Shown here one piece after another: positions 45,208-56,703 of a DNA stretch of 64,000 nt (the first letter of the stretch is position 1; every line of letters starts with the position of its first letter). The notes under the pieces are model-generated. The model was not told the DNA's origin. It searched no databases and worked only from the letters and a program-made list of their open reading frames with translations. Origin of the DNA: Brasenia schreberi. Lineage: Eukaryota; Streptophyta; Magnoliopsida; Nymphaeales; Cabombaceae. The stretch lies in the NCBI GenBank assembly GCA_036023115.1, contig JAYKKT010000089.1, positions 20,641,001-20,705,000 of the forward strand, in the 5' to 3' direction. The translations under genes and the position numbers were made by a program.

Positions 45208-46334
45208 GATCTGGATTAAATTCCAGTTTTCAAAAATTTTAGGGGGATAGCTGCCCTGAGACATGTGAATAAGGTGCAAAGGCAACTCGTGTGACCCTAA
45301 GTGAAGAGAATTCGCACTTGTAAAAGAGTGGAGTTTTCAAAATCGTCGTTACATTTCAAAATCCTCTTCTTACAAAGAAAGGCCTAGTTCAACATAGCAA
45401 GATACTTGCAAGTAGTACGTGCTATTTCTAAATAGGCTGATCTGGAATGGATCGAGTGTAGGCTTGGGATAAGTTCCCCTCTTCTCTTCTATTTCCAAAA
45501 GGAAAACAAAGGCCCAAAACAAAAGGGAATTTCTCATTCAAAGTCTCTTTCCAAAAGAAGGAAACCAGACTTCAAAAAGAAAAAGCGATTCTCTTATGAA
45601 AAAGAGGGATTAAAGAAAAAATACTCCCAAAGGGAGACCCTCTGTGAAAAAAAGGAAAAAGAGGCCAAAAAGCTCAAAAAGAGCAGTTTTCCTCCTTCTA
45701 TGCCTTAAACCACGGGACGCTTCAGAAGGGACCGTGGTATCTCTTTCCCATCCCTGGCTTATCCCAAGCTAAAGCATGGTTCATTTCGAGGAATCCTAAA
45801 GTAAAAATAGGATTTACTTACTTGAATTTCATGTTGTTTGAGAATTCAACATCTCGAGTAAGGCGTAGGAATTTGAAATGAAGCTTGTTTTCTTATAAAA
45901 CCTCCGCTAGATAAGCGAGTGTTAAGACTCAAACAAGGGTAAGCACGAAGAGCTCGAGATCCTTAGGATCGAGGATCAAGACAGTTGTCCCTTTTGTAAA
46001 TAGCTTTTGTAAATAAGTTTTGAAAACCGAACATCGGACAGCATAGGATTTGCTCACTTGGAGCAACAGGCCTTGTAAGTCTCTAGAGTTCGACTACATC
46101 TGGTCTCTGGGAGGTCGCCACTTTTTGGCACCACATCCATGTCATTTGCATTCCACGCATGGTACTTGCATGAACATGATCCCATTTAGGACCAGATTCC
46201 ATAGAAGAACCCTTTGGCGTAATATCTCCTCCTACCAGAGTTTGTAAATTGAGATTTTGCTAAAATTGGGACGATCCCATGTTCTTCGTGGATAGATCTA
46301 GGGAGACATTAAAAGGGGTGTTTGTCATCTTTGC
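45208..46334 (+). other. E2 3' non-coding region
   Basis: It is collinear with 21787-22917 of E1. It includes the purine-rich stretch that is a 169-codon frame in E1 but is broken here by a TAG for CAG change near 45436 and several indels. No gene is supported. Confidence 0.5.
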
Positions 46335-46375
46335 CCTTATCCAAATCGATTTGGACAAGGCCAAAGAGGGGCATC
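46335..46375 (+). promoter_or_regulatory. 26-bp palindrome and polypurine tract of E2
   Basis: The palindrome is at 46335-46360 (same sequence as E1, arms starting CCTTATCC) and the tract AAAGAGGGGCATC at 46363-46375, directly before the 3' LTR. Confidence 0.75.
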
Positions 46376-49300
46376 TGTAAACACCCCGAAATCCCACGAA
46401 TTTCTCAAATTCATCTGGTTTTATAAAAGCAGCCCCAAAGGGCCATTTTTGAGTCTGGAAACCCAGGAGCCTTCCAAACAACCCTGTACATACGTTTTGA
46501 ACTCTATATTTCGAAAACATACAATATAGCTTTTAAAACCTTTTTAAAACATGTTTTGAAACCCCGAAGTGGCTTGGCCCGATCAAGACAGGACCAGGAG
46601 AGCTAAGAAGAGCCCGGAACCGGAGCACATGTCGAGCCCGGCACAGCAACTCTTGTATCTGATTCACACCCCCAGGATCTCAAACGTCGAAGACCCTGTT
46701 TTTATCAAAATATCCTTTGAAGTCATCTCCGGAAGGCAGAAACGGAGGCGGACGACCATGTTGGCGAAGACCCAACGCAGACAGAGTACTGATGCTGTCA
46801 GACCCCACACAAATCGTCCGTTTCGAACCCAGCTCGAAGGAGTCAGAGTTCAGTTTGGATTGGATCTGGACCATATACATCCAGATCCCAATCCAAACCC
46901 ATATGTGGATTTGGATTTGGATTTGGATCCAGAGATCCAATCCAATATCCATATCCATAGCCCACATCACCTTCTCATAAATGGAGGTGGGGCCCACTTG
47001 AAATTCACATGAGATATTGGGCATGAGAGAGAGTGGGGATGGATAATATCAAGAGTGTTGTAATTAAGCTTGACTTGTGTGTCAAGTTTGGGTTTAATCA
47101 TGTGGGTTAGCCTAATTGAGTGGGTTTAAGCTTGTAATTAGCCAAAACCTAACCTAGGGCTGCACCAACATGAGGTGGTTAAGGTCTATGGGCCATGCAA
47201 AGGGAGCTCCTTCGCCTAAACCTAACCCAAAACGCCTAATCCTAGCCTAAACCCCTAATCCACCCCTAATCTGAGCCTAATCACCTAACCCACTTCCCTA
47301 ATCCTTCCCTAAACCTAGATTAATTTCCCTAATCCTAGCCTAAACCTAGCCTAATCACCTAACCTAGCTCACTAAACCTCACCCTAAAACCCAACCACCT
47401 AACCTAGCCCTAAACCCCTAAACCACCCCTAGCCCACAATCTACCCAAACCCCTAGTTTTCAAAATATATGGCCCTACCCTTTTCAGCCCACCTTATCTT
47501 CATATCACCCTACCTAAACCACCTAACCACTACCCCAAACCCAGCCCTAACCGACCTACCCAACTCCCTATATAAACCCCCCCTCTTGGGGCGGGTTTTC
47601 CTAGCTAGAAGGATCCTTTTCCAGCCCAGCCGGGACCACTCTCCACTTCCCCAAGCTCCACCTGCTCCACCTCCCAGCACCACCACCGTCACCACCATTC
47701 CAGCCGAAGCCCCCTCCATCATCATCCTCTTCACCCAACCGAACCAGCCGAGCTCCCACATCCGGCTGCTCCTCTCTTCCATCCACCGCCTCTCCCCGTT
47801 CGGTAAGCATTCCCCAACTCTACCTAAATCCTTCTCTACTCCCTCTCCACTCCTAGCCACCCACCCTATCATCATCTCAGCCCTTTGTCACCACCCTTTT
47901 CACTTAGCCGAACCTAGCACAACCTAAACTACCGGCCACTACCTAACCATCCCATTTGCACCCGGCCAACCATTTCTTCCACCCTATAGGACTCCCATTC
48001 GGCCTTCCCATAAACTCCCCTTTAGGTCCACCTTCCCTAAACACTCGACTCTCCTAGTGACCCTAAACACTCACTTGGTCCACCCCTTTAATCGCCCACA
48101 TCAAGGCGACACCCATTTGCAATCGGCCACCTTCGAGGCGCCTATCCCGTGCCCCACTTGCAGCCGGCAAGCACCCTTGGTCACCCATCCTCGCGGAGCT
48201 CCCGTTTGCAGCCCAAGGCAAAGGCCAAGCCCACGCTCAAGCAAGGCCTCTACGGACCAGCTACTCGTAAGTGCCTAAACTCGGTCTTTAGTTGTATACT
48301 TGCTTGAGATTCAATTTGATACGGGGTTGTAATAACGGAGCATAGTCTCCCCCCGCTTGTAATAACGTGGCTTGGCACACCCACACACGTGCACTCTCTT
48401 AGTTGTGCACGATTTTGAACACACACGGGCCTAATCAGCCCCTAATACATAAGTAGATATATATACTTTCATTTTCGAAGGGTTTTTGGTTTAAGTTGGG
48501 TGCATTGTCTTTCAATTCAAGCACTCACACACATTGAGCTTTCGCTCTTATTTGAAAGACCCAAGTAAGGGCCGACCTATACTATTTGGGTTTCATTTCA
48601 TGTCGTGTGAGTAAGTCTTTCAATTCAAGCACTTTCACACACATTGAGCTTTCGCTCTTATTTGAAAGACCCAAGTAAGGGCCGACCTATACTATTTGGG
48701 TTTCATTTCATGTCGTGTGAGTAAGTCTTTCAATTCAAGCACTTTCACACACATTGAGCCTTCGCTCTTACTCCCAAGACCTTAGTAAAGGCCTTATTGC
48801 AGTTATATTTGGGTTTCATTTATGTCGTGTGTGTAGTACTTCAATTCAAGCACTTTCACACACATTGAGCCTTCGCTCTTACTCCCAAGACCTTAGTCAA
48901 GGCCATACTGCAATTTATATTTGCGTTTAATTTCATGTCGTGTGTGTAACTCTTTCAATTCAAGCATGCACCCACATTGAGCCTTCGCTCTTATTTGCAA
49001 GACCCGAGTAAGGGCTCATATACATATACTATATACATATCTCCTTTCGGTTATTTCCCTTCGGTTATTTCCCTTATGTTATTTCCCTTCGGTTATTTCC
49101 CTTCAGTATTGTCTTTACATTTCGGGTTTTCCCTTTGGAGTAGCGTGAGTTTGCATTGCATCTACGCCATACCATGAGGTAGGACACATATTGCACCAAA
49201 GCAAGCCCCGCTCGAATTCGCCCATGTAGTGGAGTGTTCATAACACACAAACTAGGTGGCCCGAAAAGGGATAAAAGAAAAGACTTAGGCACGTGCAAAT

Positions 49301-49620
49301 CCACGTGATCTAAAACATGCCATCGCATTTTAAAGACCCGAAATAGACACCTCGAACCGCTTCGTAGACTTTCTCTCCAAAAACTCGATTTTTGCAAAGC
49401 GTACAGACTGACCCTTGCGCATCGGTGCAAGAAGGTCTGCGACGACAAGAGCTTACTTGCTCACAGTCACCACGTTTAGAAGTCAGTATTAAAAATATCT
49501 TCGCTAGCTTAAGTAAGCTAGCTGGCACGCCCTGTTTGCATACATAGGCCTTAGACACACGAGAGGATCCGCTCCGAGCCCTGAAAAAGGCAAAGAGGCG
49601 GGGATTTTCGCCCGTCTACA
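46376..49620 (+). repeat. E2 3' LTR (family A, 3245 bp)
   Basis: It runs from TGTAAACACCCC to GCCCGTCTACA. It retains the correct TG start that the 5' LTR has lost. Small deletions in the CCTAA tract and CCACC tract distinguish it from the 5' copy. TATATAAA is at 47569-47576, tandem repeats at 48508-49020 and hairpin/decamer at 49503-49532. Confidence 0.92.
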
Positions 49621-51528
49621 AACCTAAAGGATCTAAGGGATATCAGTTTTATCATAAGGATCATGGCCTGATAGATAGTAGGGATGATGAATTCTTAGAG
49701 GATAATACGAATGACATCCTTGAAAATGATTATCAGGATGTTGACGATCTAGTACAACTAGATCAATCATCACTTGAACCCATAAATAATCTTTCTGATC
49801 AAGCTGAAACTTTAAGTAGACACAAAAGACCTAAGGTCACACCGTCCTACTTAAAGGATTATCATACTTACCTTACAAAGGAAGTATGTAATTCAATAGA
49901 TTTAGATGAGTTGACTGATAACTTAACATATCAACATGCTATTGACTCATCTAAATCTTTAGACTAGGAAAAGGCCATGGATGAAAAAATTAAATCCATT
50001 GAGAAAAACAAAGTCTGAGAACTAATTGATTTACCAAGATGAAAGAAAGCTATAGGCTATAAATAAGTTCTCAAAAAGAAATATAAGGTCGATGGAACAA
50101 CCAACAAGTTTAAAGCGATGTTAGTTGCAAAAGATTTTTCGTAAAATGAGGAGATAAATTATATTGAGACATATTCTCTTGTTGCAAAATTTGTATCCAT
50201 AAGAATAATCCTAGCGTTATCAGCATATTATGATTTGGACTTACATCAATTAGATGTAAAAACTACTTTTTTAAATGAATATCTAGAAAAAATCATATAT
50301 ATGCAACAACTCGAAGGATAAAGAGTTGAAGGCCAAGAAGATAAAGTATATAGATTGAAAAATCCCTATATGACCTTAAACAATTACCGCGTCAATGGTA
50401 TTTGACTTTTCAAAATGTCATTATTGAACTTGGGTTTGTGGCTAATGAACTTGACCACTGTGTATATGTTTGGAATAGTGGGAACCACTTTGTCATCTCA
50501 TCATTATATGAAGATGACATATTGTTGACTGATAATGACAATGAGATGATTGTCAAAACCAAGTCATGGTTAAACTCTATGCTTAAAATGAAGGATATGG
50601 GGAATCATCTTATATCTTGAGTATAAAGATTTCTCGAGATAGAAAATCTAAACTTCTATGCCTAAGTCAGGAGAGACATATTGATTATATCCTCAAGATG
50701 TTTAAAATGAGTTAATGCAAGTTTGCATCTACACCTATTACGAAGTGAGTCAAATTGAGTAAGGTTGATTATCCCGGTGAAGGAGATGATAAGCCTAATG
50801 TTTCTTATGCACAAACCGTGGATAGCTTGATGTATGCTATGTTGTGTACAAGACTTGATATTAGTTTCGTTGTTGGTCTTGTGAGTAGATATCAAAGTAA
50901 TCCTAGATGACAACATTGGATAGCTGTGAAAAGGATTCTAAGATATCTCAAAGGAACAAAAGACTTGAAATTTTGCTTTCAAGCAGATGAACTAAAAGTG
51001 ATAGGATACTCGGATGTTGATTTTGTTGAGAGCAAAGATGACAACAAATCAACCTCTAATAAGATATTTTTATTTAAAGGTGGTGTGGTTTCTTGGGCTT
51101 TCAAGAAACAATGTTGTGTAGCGTTGCATATACAAGAAGCTAAGTATGTTGCTTATAGTGTAGCTGCAAGGAGTGCCATTTGGATAAGTTGCTTTATACA
51201 TTATTTGAAGTTGGACATAACCAATGAGTTAGTTGTCATTTATTGAGACAATAATGAAGCAATTACTCTTATTAAGAGTGGAGTTGACAGCTCAAGAAGC
51301 AAGCATATAGTGGTTAAATATCAATATGTTCATGATATGCTCAAAAGAAATGAAATAACTATACGTTATATGCCAACTGATGATATATTGGCTGACCCCT
51401 TAACAAAAGGCATCTTAGAAGAACTTTTTACTAAATTTGTAACCCACATGAGATTAGATACGCCTAAAAAATATAATTTGTTGTGTGGTATGCAGGAAAA
51501 ACACATTGATTATGGAAAAATTGCATAA
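49621..51528 (+). pseudogene. Copia remnant: integrase tail, reverse transcriptase and RNase H
   Basis: Resumes in frame after E2 with KGSKGYQFYHKDHG, then an acidic linker, copia RT (KVDGTTNKFKAMLVAK; LHQLDVKTTFLN) and the active-site box, where YVDD reads YEDD (SSLYEDDILL at about 50500). RNase H follows (RILRYLKGTKDLKF, SKHIVVKYQYVHDML and the copia-typical ADPLTKG). Many stops and frameshifts occur, for example stops in the RT part at about 49966, 50016 and 50143. The reading ends at about 51528. INT before RT confirms Ty1/copia. Confidence 0.85.
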
Positions 51529-51634
51529 CAGATAAAAATTGTAATTTACTTGCAACTAGATAAATGATACAACTTGGTAAACCCCAAAATAGTGGGAGGC
51601 AAAATGAGTATATCATATGTTGGTTCTAATAGCC

Positions 51635-51644
51635 AAGTGGGAGA
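51635..51644 (+). promoter_or_regulatory. Polypurine tract of the copia element
   Basis: AAGTGGGAGA, in the context CCAAGTGGGAGA, abuts the 3' LTR start TGTAAGTAG. This is a classic plant copia plus-strand primer site. Confidence 0.8.
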
Positions 51645-52240
51645 TGTAAGTAGTTGGTGGTCACTATCGGCCCCAATACTAACATCAACCATGAAATGCG
51701 AGAAGAAAGGTCATTTTCTCGGATTTCATGAGTTGATTTTTACAAAAAGAAAAACTTTATTGAAAACTATTTTTACTTTTGAAAAAGTCCTAGGCATCTT
51801 CTAGATGAACATGGAATGACTTTTTAAAAGAAAAGCCAAGAGAGAAAAGCTTGGAAGAAAAAAAAATCCAGATATATATACAACAAAACAATACAGAAAA
51901 AGATGGACATACACATTGCCTTCTTCCAGAGAAAATCCTATGCAGGTAACCTTTCCCTCCTCTCTCTCTCTCTCTTTCTTTTCCCTATCTCGTATAGACA
52001 TACAATTGATACTGCATTCGGCAGTCTCCTCTTCTTACCAAGCATACAACTTTGGACACCCATCAAACACCTATGAAGCTGACGTCCAGACATCCTCAAG
52101 CTTCTTCAAATCACACCATTAATTCAGCAATCAAACTACTCAGTGACAAATCTAATTGGACCCTGGTGGGGTGTCCACCTAGCTGAATAATACATAATCC
52201 ATCCCAGCTTAGTAAATATCGTGGATCCACCATTGTATAT
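51645..52240 (+). repeat. Ty1/copia 3' LTR, cut by R3
   Basis: The first 451 bases are collinear with 8268-8673. The sequence after CATCC (52091-52095) shows what the 5' LTR lost. A CT microsatellite lies at 51958-51976. The LTR may end before 52240 or be truncated there by the family B element; no terminal duplication of the left flank GATCA was found. Confidence 0.75.
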
Positions 52241-53568
52241 TATAGACACAGAAAATCCTCGACTCCGGGTTCTTAGGCCTGAAGCGAATCTTTTCGTGCT
52301 TACATCACTTTAAAAAAGGGCATGCCAGCTAGCTTTCTCAAACTAGCGAAGTAAGTTTTGAAAATATATCTGACTTTTGGGGCGACTGTGGACAAGTGGG
52401 TTCTTTTCGTCGCAGACTTTCTTGCACCGGTGCGCAAGGGTCAGTCTGTACGCTTAGGAAAAACTTGATTTTAAACAAACACGACTTTTTTGAAAACTTG
52501 AAAGTGTTTTATCGATTGGTTTTGTCAAAATTGCAACTTTTGTACATGGGATCTATACGTTCCTATGTCTCTCGGGTTTTAGCCAATTTTGGCATGTAGT
52601 CATGTGCATCCAGTGCTCGATTTCGGGCAAGTTCTACACGATTTGATCAATCTGGTTCGATGTAAATATGCTCCCTATCTCGAGTGTGATGGATATGTAA
52701 TGCAAACTCACACAACTTGAAGGGAAAACCCGGAATTTAAAGACATAGCAGAAGGGAAATAGCAGAAAGGGAAATATGGCTATATCTTAGATGCGGAAAG
52801 AAAATATATAGCTATATCTTAAGAGCGAGAAGGCTCAATGTGAGTGAGTGCTTTGAGTGTATAAATTGAAAGGCAACTCACACGACTTGAACCTTAAAAA
52901 CCCAACTGAAGGGGAAATACGTATATATATGTAAGAGCGGAAAGGCTCAATGTGAGTGAGTGCTTTGAGTGTATAAAATGAAAGACAACTCACACGACTT
53001 GAACCTTAAAACCCAGCTGAATGTATATAAATAGAGCTATATCCTATGGGCTGTTGAGGCCTGTTTGTGTGCAAAGGTGTGCAGATAAGAGCGGAAAGAC
53101 TCGAGTGTACGTGTGTGATTCGTGTTTCAAACCACAATATTACATCTCGGGGGGAGACTACGCTCCGTTATTACAACCCCGTATCGAATTTAATTGAACT
53201 TAAAACAATGTAAAAGATCAGATTCGAACACTTACACGTCGTCTACTTGGGCTTTCTTTGTCAGTGAGATCCGACCTTGGATATAGCCGTTGGATGGACC
53301 TCTCGCTGTGAACCGATCCGATGCATGGAGTTTTTGATTCTAGTTCACGATCTAGGCTATGTCGACACGGAAAGGTCTTATGGTTTTGGGTGGGATTCGA
53401 GCAAACTTAAGGCAAGGTGTAGGGGATCTAAGGCCAGCTCTAAGGTGAAGGGCTTAGGTAGGATTTTAGTCCAAGTCCTAAGGTGAGACTCGACCAGCTA
53501 GGGTCCAAGTTGGGTGATGGTTCATGGGTAGTTCTAGGCGAAACACTAAAGGGATGCCCTAAGGGAGT

Positions 53569-53742
53569 GCTCGGCCAAATGGTGGCCGAGCTAGGTAGGT
53601 TTTAGTGGATGGGTTTGGTAGGATCTAAGGTGGGATCCTAAGGAAAGAGCTCGGCCAGATGGTGGCCGAGCTTGGCTAGTGTTATGTGATTGATCTCGAG
53701 TGAGATCCTAAAGGAGTGGCTCGGCCAAATGGTGGCCGAGCT
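53569..53742. repeat. GCTCGGCCA...TGGCCGAGC palindromes in R3 LTR
   Basis: Three units at 53569-53592, 53649-53671 and 53718-53742 each form a 9-bp stem with a loop of about 5 bases. Further weak units lie at about 53980-54004. Confidence 0.8.
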
Positions 53743-54437
53743 GGGTGGTTCTAGGATTAGTTTAGGCAGGGTTTAGGCCAATGTAAAGGTTTTAGGACTT
53801 GGGATCTGGATGGTGGGTTCAAGTGGGACTCGGCCAACACTTTGGCTGGGCTTAACAAGTTTCAAAAAGGGGAAGCTTTTTAGTAATGTTCGGCCAGTGT
53901 TTTGGCCGAACTTGGGGTGGGATTAAGGATGGTTTTAGAGAGTTAGGATTTAGGTGCTTAGTGGGGCAGATCTAGGGTGAACTCGGCCAACCAATGGCCG
54001 AGCTTGGAATAGTATTAGGTGGGGACGGGCTTGGGTAAAACTAGGTTAGTTTTTAGTGAAGTTCAGCCAACTCCTTGGCTGGACTTTGTTGGGTTTTCAA
54101 AGGTGGTATTGGGTGGTTTAGAGAGACAAGAAAAGAGACAGTTTAGGTGGGTTCTAGGGACTTACCTTAGCCCCGGTTTGCTTGGTTTCCACGCAGCAAA
54201 TCATCACAAGAGCTGGTCCATCCAATGCTGCCGGATCTCCTTGGGCAGCCACCAAGCTTTGGCATGAAATGAAGAAGGCAGCCCACAAGAAAAACCCACA
54301 ATTTCAGCCCACAATGGAAAGGCCAAGTCAAGCCACTTTCCTTGACTTGCTTTCCTCTCTCTCTCTCTCTCTCTCTCCTACCCAAGCAAAGAGGCGTGAA
54401 ATTTTTTTGCAGCCTCGTGAATCAGCCCCTCACGTCC

Positions 54438-54445
54438 TTTTATAG
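54438..54445 (-). promoter_or_regulatory. Putative TATA box of R3 LTR
   Basis: The minus strand reads CTATAAAAGGACGTGAGG at the same position as in the other family B LTRs, with a GA microsatellite in the predicted leader (54355-54377). Confidence 0.6.
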
Positions 54446-55094
54446 ATTTCTTATGTGGATATGGATCCTGGATTGATTCTGAAATCCGGATCCAATCCAA
54501 GTCTTGTTTGGATCTGGATCTTGGGTCTAGATCTAGATATTTGGATCCAGATTTGGTCCAAATTTTTCTCTTCTTCGGTCCTTCCTGGTGTTTCGAGCCG
54601 GACGTCTTGTGCGGGCCCTGAGTTTATCAACGCTCCATCTTATGCTAGGTTTTTCCCAATTTCGTCGTCCAAGCTCCTTTTCACCTTTCCGGACTCTATT
54701 TTAACTGATTTTTGTTGTTTTTGACTTGGATTGTTCGTGATTTCAGGGACACTGTTGGCTTGGCCTTCGATGCTTCCGGCTTGAAGTCCATTTGCGGCCT
54801 GGGCTCCTCTTTTGTCTTTGAATTTTGCCTTTCATCGGGCTGGGCTTGCTCTTTTGAATTTTCGAACCTTTGTTGCAACTGCTTTGGGCCAGGCTTTACC
54901 TGTTCGTCTGGGCTTTTGCAAAAATAGGATTTTCATCCATTTTTAAGAATTTATGTTCCAACAGGGTTGGAAAACGAAGGTTTAAAGTATTTGAGTTCCT
55001 GGGTTTTCAAAAATTCCAATTTTGGCTTTCTGAGCTCATTTTCGAACCAGGCATTTGTTTTTGCAAAAATTTTTGGAATTTTGGGGTGTTTACA

Positions 55095-55135
55095 GTTGCC
55101 CCTCTTTGTCATTATCCAAATTGATTTGGATAATG
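55095..55135 (-). promoter_or_regulatory. Polypurine tract and palindrome of R3
   Basis: The palindrome is at 55110-55135; the inner 24 bases are perfectly self-complementary apart from the central TG, and only the outermost pair is broken. The tract AAAGAGGGGCAAC (55107-55095) then abuts the LTR. Confidence 0.75.
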
Positions 55136-56248
55136 GCGAAGAAGATAACACCTCTAATTGTTTTCTCCCCAGATTTGATCTTGAGAATATGGGATCGTCC
55201 CCATATTTGAGAAAAACATTTTCTTTTAAGCCTAATAGGAGGAGATTTTTCGCCAAAAGGGGACTTTCTATGGATCTAGCCCTAAATGAAGATCATGTAT
55301 GAGGTGCTCATGCCTGGATATGCAAAGTGCATGACATGGCTGAGGTGCCAGAAAGGGGCGACCTCCTAGAGACCAGATTATATGGCCGAACTTTTGAGAC
55401 TTTATGAAAACCTGCTGCTCCAAGTGAGCGGGCCTTACGTATGCTCGATGTTCGAGTTTTTGAAATTCGTTTTAAGAGGAAAAACTTTTCTGAACCATCG
55501 ATCCTAAGGACCTTTAGCTCCTTGTGTTTGCCTTTACTTGAGTCTCGACATTTGCTAATCTAGCAGAGGTTTTATGAGAAAACAAGCCACATTTCAAAAT
55601 TTTTACGCCTTACTCAAAACATCGTATTCTCAAACAAGATGAAATTCAAGTAAGTAAATCCTATTTTTACTTTAGGATTCCCTGAAAATGAACTATGTTT
55701 CACTCGGGATAAGTCGTAGGGATGGGAAAGAAGTGTCCCATGGTTTGAGGCAAAGAAGGCAGAAAACTGCTCTTTTTGAGCTTTTGGCCTTTTTCTTTCT
55801 TTTTTCCATAGAGGGTCTCCCTTTGGGAGTATTTTTTCTTTAATCCCTCTTTTCCATAGAAGACTCGAATTTTCTTTTTGATTCATTTTTCTTTCTTTGG
55901 AAAAGAGATTTTTGGTGGGGATTTCCCTTTGTTTTGGCCAAGTTTTCCTTTTGGAAGGAGAAGAGAAGAGGGGAGGACTTATCCCAAGGTCATACTCGAT
56001 CCATTCCAGATCAACCTATTTAGAAATAGCACATACAACTTGCAAGTATCTCGCTATATTGAATTAGGCCTTTCTTTGTAAGAAGAAGGATTTTGAAATG
56101 TAGCCACGTATTTGGAAAGCTCTGCATTTTCACAAAATGTCGATTCTCTCATTCGGGGTCACACAACTTACCTTTGATCCTTGGTTTCGAAGTTTCAAAG
56201 TAGTTTTCCCTAAAACATTTTTATAAAAATGGGAATTTAACTCAGACC
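55136..56248 (-). other. R3 3' non-coding region
   Basis: It is collinear with the same region of E1, E2 and R2 on the opposite strand. A minus-strand frame at 55614-55886 preserves the ending NPKVKIGFTYLNFILFEN, also seen in the E1 frame. The region between is indel-rich. Confidence 0.5.
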
Positions 56249-56703
56249 CTATACGTGATATTTTTTCAAATACTGAATATTGATAGGATCTGCTAAATTC
56301 CTACCTTCGACATCGGTTAACCAATAAGAATTGTTCGTGGTGGTTCCACGTACAACGTAAGGGCCATCCCACTTGGGCCGCCACTTTCCAAGTGGATGTG
56401 GGCCATGATGGTGGATGATTTTCAAAACGAGATCTCCCACCTAAAAGTGGCGAGGTTTCATATGTTTCTCATAATGTCGGGCGATCCTTTGCCGGTATGC
56501 GTGAGTATGGTCCATAGCAAGGAGTCGCCTCTCATCTAATAGATCTAGTTCGGCCATCCTAGCATGCTGAAGTGTCTCTAAGGGGAGGTCGAGTGCAATG
56601 GATGTATGAAATGAATACAGACGTGTATGGATGGGGAGAACGACATTTGTGCCGTAAACCAACTCAAAAGGCGTGGCATTTGTGGGAGTGCGGATGGAAA
56701 TCC
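56249..56703 (-). pseudogene. pol: R3 pol, C-terminal part of integrase
   Basis: Minus-strand reading resumes after the solo LTR at SIRTPTNATPFELVYGTN and runs to QYLKKYHV. It includes the GPY module (WDGPYVV). A TAG at 56441-56443 sits where other copies have GAA before VGDLVL. It joins in frame to 60022 once the solo LTR and one copy of AATCC are removed. Confidence 0.88.

Larger units (their letters stand above)
35126..49620 (+). mobile_element. E2: complete-length Tat-type Ty3/gypsy element (14,495 bp)
   Basis: It has two family A LTRs (35126-38422 and 46376-49620), a primer site, gag-pro, pol, palindrome and polypurine tract, with no nested insertion. The flanks ATCCT (35121-35125) and AACCT (49621-49625) form a 5-bp target duplication with one mismatch. 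Joining the flanks restores the copia frame GYPKGSKGY. The left LTR terminus is mutated from TG to TA. It is non-autonomous because of point stops, a frameshift and a 47-bp deletion in RT, but it holds the longest intact pol segment in the window. Confidence 0.92.
8268..52240 (+). mobile_element. Old Ty1/copia element, host of the nested Tat insertions
   Basis: Two matching LTR segments bound this element: 8268-8673 and 51645-52240. Both begin TGTAAGTAGTTGGTGG. Between them, in the right order for Ty1/copia, lie a CCHC knuckle and protease remnant, a GAG-pre-integrase domain, an integrase (33776-35125), then RT and RNase H (49621-51528) and a purine tract before the 3' LTR. INT before RT is diagnostic of copia rather than gypsy. 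The element is split by E1 and associated insertions (from 8674), by E2 (35126-49620), and its 3' LTR is entered by R3 at 52241. Numerous stops and frameshifts make it the oldest layer. The rest of the 5' LTR, the primer site and most of gag are missing. The true right end is not established. Confidence 0.8.
52241..55094 (-). repeat. R3 3' LTR (family B, 2854 bp)
   Basis: The minus strand reads TGTAAACACCCC to TGTCTATA. It shares the family B landmarks: TATA box, GGATCC-type repeats, palindrome array, the GGGGTTGTAATAACGG block (about 53150-53184), two 110-bp units (about 52820-53040) and the hairpin/decamer (52318-52327, with one mutation). It is about 2.85 kb against 3.2-3.5 kb for family A. 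Confidence 0.9.
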
